In this document: in pieces, positions 5,655-6,058 of the stretch
Position numbering within the stretch: the stretch's first letter is position 1
How the letters are laid out: each line of letters starts with the position of its first letter
Origin: Patescibacteria group bacterium
GTDB taxonomy: Bacteria; Patescibacteriota; Patescibacteriia; S139-126
Length of the DNA: 6,058 bases
Direction: 5' to 3'
Assembly (NCBI GenBank): GCA_015485755.1
Contig: WFTD01000108.1
Coordinates: 1 to 6,058, forward strand
The notes under the pieces: model-generated
The model's input: only the letters and a program-made list of their open reading frames with translations
Databases searched by the model: none
Told to the model about the DNA's origin: nothing
Position numbers and translations under genes: made by a program

Positions 5655-6058
5655 ATGCCCACTAAAAGTAATATTCAATCAATTCATTCTGACAATGATT
5701 TTAGCCAAGATTTTGAGCAGCCAACAGAAGAAAACAGCGTTTTAAAATGGATTGTAGTAGTTGTAATAATAGCTTTATTGGTATTGGGAGGGTTGTATGT
5801 TATTTCCAAATATACCAGGTTCAATGTATTGGGGTTAAGCACCGCCAGTAATAATTGGCAAGCAGTTTTTCTGAGTAATGGCCAAGTATATTTTGGCAAG
5901 GTGGTTAAGGCAAATGATGATATGGTGGTTTTGAGAGATATCTATTATTTGCAAGTTACCCAACCTTTGCAAAGGTCTGGCAGTGAACAAAACCAGCCAA
6001 GTGGAGAGTTGTCATTGGTGAAGTTGGGAAATGAATTGCATGGTCCAGAGGATGAGAT
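5655..6058 (+). CDS. Membrane-anchored protein with an Sm/SH3-like small beta-barrel segment (3' end missing)
   Basis: Only the first 134 codons and two further bases are present; the gene runs off the right edge. Residues 1-28 are polar and acidic (IHSDNDFSQDFEQPTEE). Residues 32-50 form one hydrophobic helix rich in Val and Ile, flanked by K31 and K52/R55. After a short linker, residues 68-100 read WQAVFLSNGQVYFGKVV, then NDDMVVLRDIYYLQV. This is a strand-turn pattern with a central Asn-Gly and a Gly eight bases apart in codon order, like the Sm1 motif of LSm proteins or an SH3-type barrel. A Gln/Ser/Pro-rich insert follows (103-117), then ELSLVKLGNELHGPEDE. I associate this combination with an uncharacterised membrane family recurring in Patescibacteria. 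Function is unknown and the topology is not decided by the flanking charges. An in-frame TAA at 5613-5615 bounds the start; no Shine-Dalgarno is visible. Confidence 0.8.
   Translation, partial: MPTKSNIQSIHSDNDFSQDFEQPTEENSVLKWIVVVVIIALLVLGGLYVISKYTRFNVLGLSTASNNWQAVFLSNGQVYFGKVVKANDDMVVLRDIYYLQVTQPLQRSGSEQNQPSGELSLVKLGNELHGPEDE

Noticed and set aside
1..6058. Mobile element, CRISPR array, tRNA or rRNA
   Set aside because: I saw no spaced direct repeats, terminal inverted repeats, transposase-like protein, cloverleaf or rRNA sequence on either strand.

Overview
The window is 6,058 bases of AT-rich DNA in which every supported gene lies on the + strand. It holds five complete protein genes and a sixth cut by the right edge. 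There is no tRNA, rRNA, CRISPR array, transposase or integrase. The likely source is a Patescibacteria (Candidate Phyla Radiation) genome. The reasons are the style of the small membrane-anchored proteins, a 5655-6058 gene that resembles a family I associate with that group, Kazal and Cys-rich surface modules, and very short leaders without Shine-Dalgarno sequences. This placement is inference; a tree of the ArgRS would settle it. UGA works as a normal stop (3449-3451), which argues against the UGA-glycine lineages.

Region 1 (1-3507) looks like one operon of exported or surface proteins. The first gene encodes a 674-residue lipoprotein with a Trp-rich beta-propeller-like body, a short Cys-rich motif, a proline linker and a C-terminal domain I do not recognise. 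The second encodes a 200-residue protein with one membrane anchor, a Pro/Asn-rich stalk and a Kazal-type protease-inhibitor domain. The third encodes a 242-residue anchored protein whose outer part is a diverged tandem duplication, with a Ca-binding-like Asp/Gly loop in the first copy only. Gaps are 41 and 21 bases, and a strong intrinsic terminator (stem 3480-3498) ends the unit.

Region 2 (3506-5591) starts with a good promoter whose -35 box overlaps the terminator's T-rich tail. It drives argS (arginyl-tRNA synthetase, complete, 570 residues) and, after only 5 bases, a 107-residue acidic protein of unknown function.

Region 3 (5592-6058) has a 63-base AT-only-looking spacer with a perfect TTGACA box. 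It is followed by the first 134 codons of a membrane-anchored protein whose post-membrane segment reads like an Sm/SH3-type small beta-barrel.

The three surface genes plausibly act together at the cell envelope (recognition or adhesion, protease protection, structural presentation). The argS pair is housekeeping and appears unrelated to them. No stretch of more than 300 bases lacks a gene.
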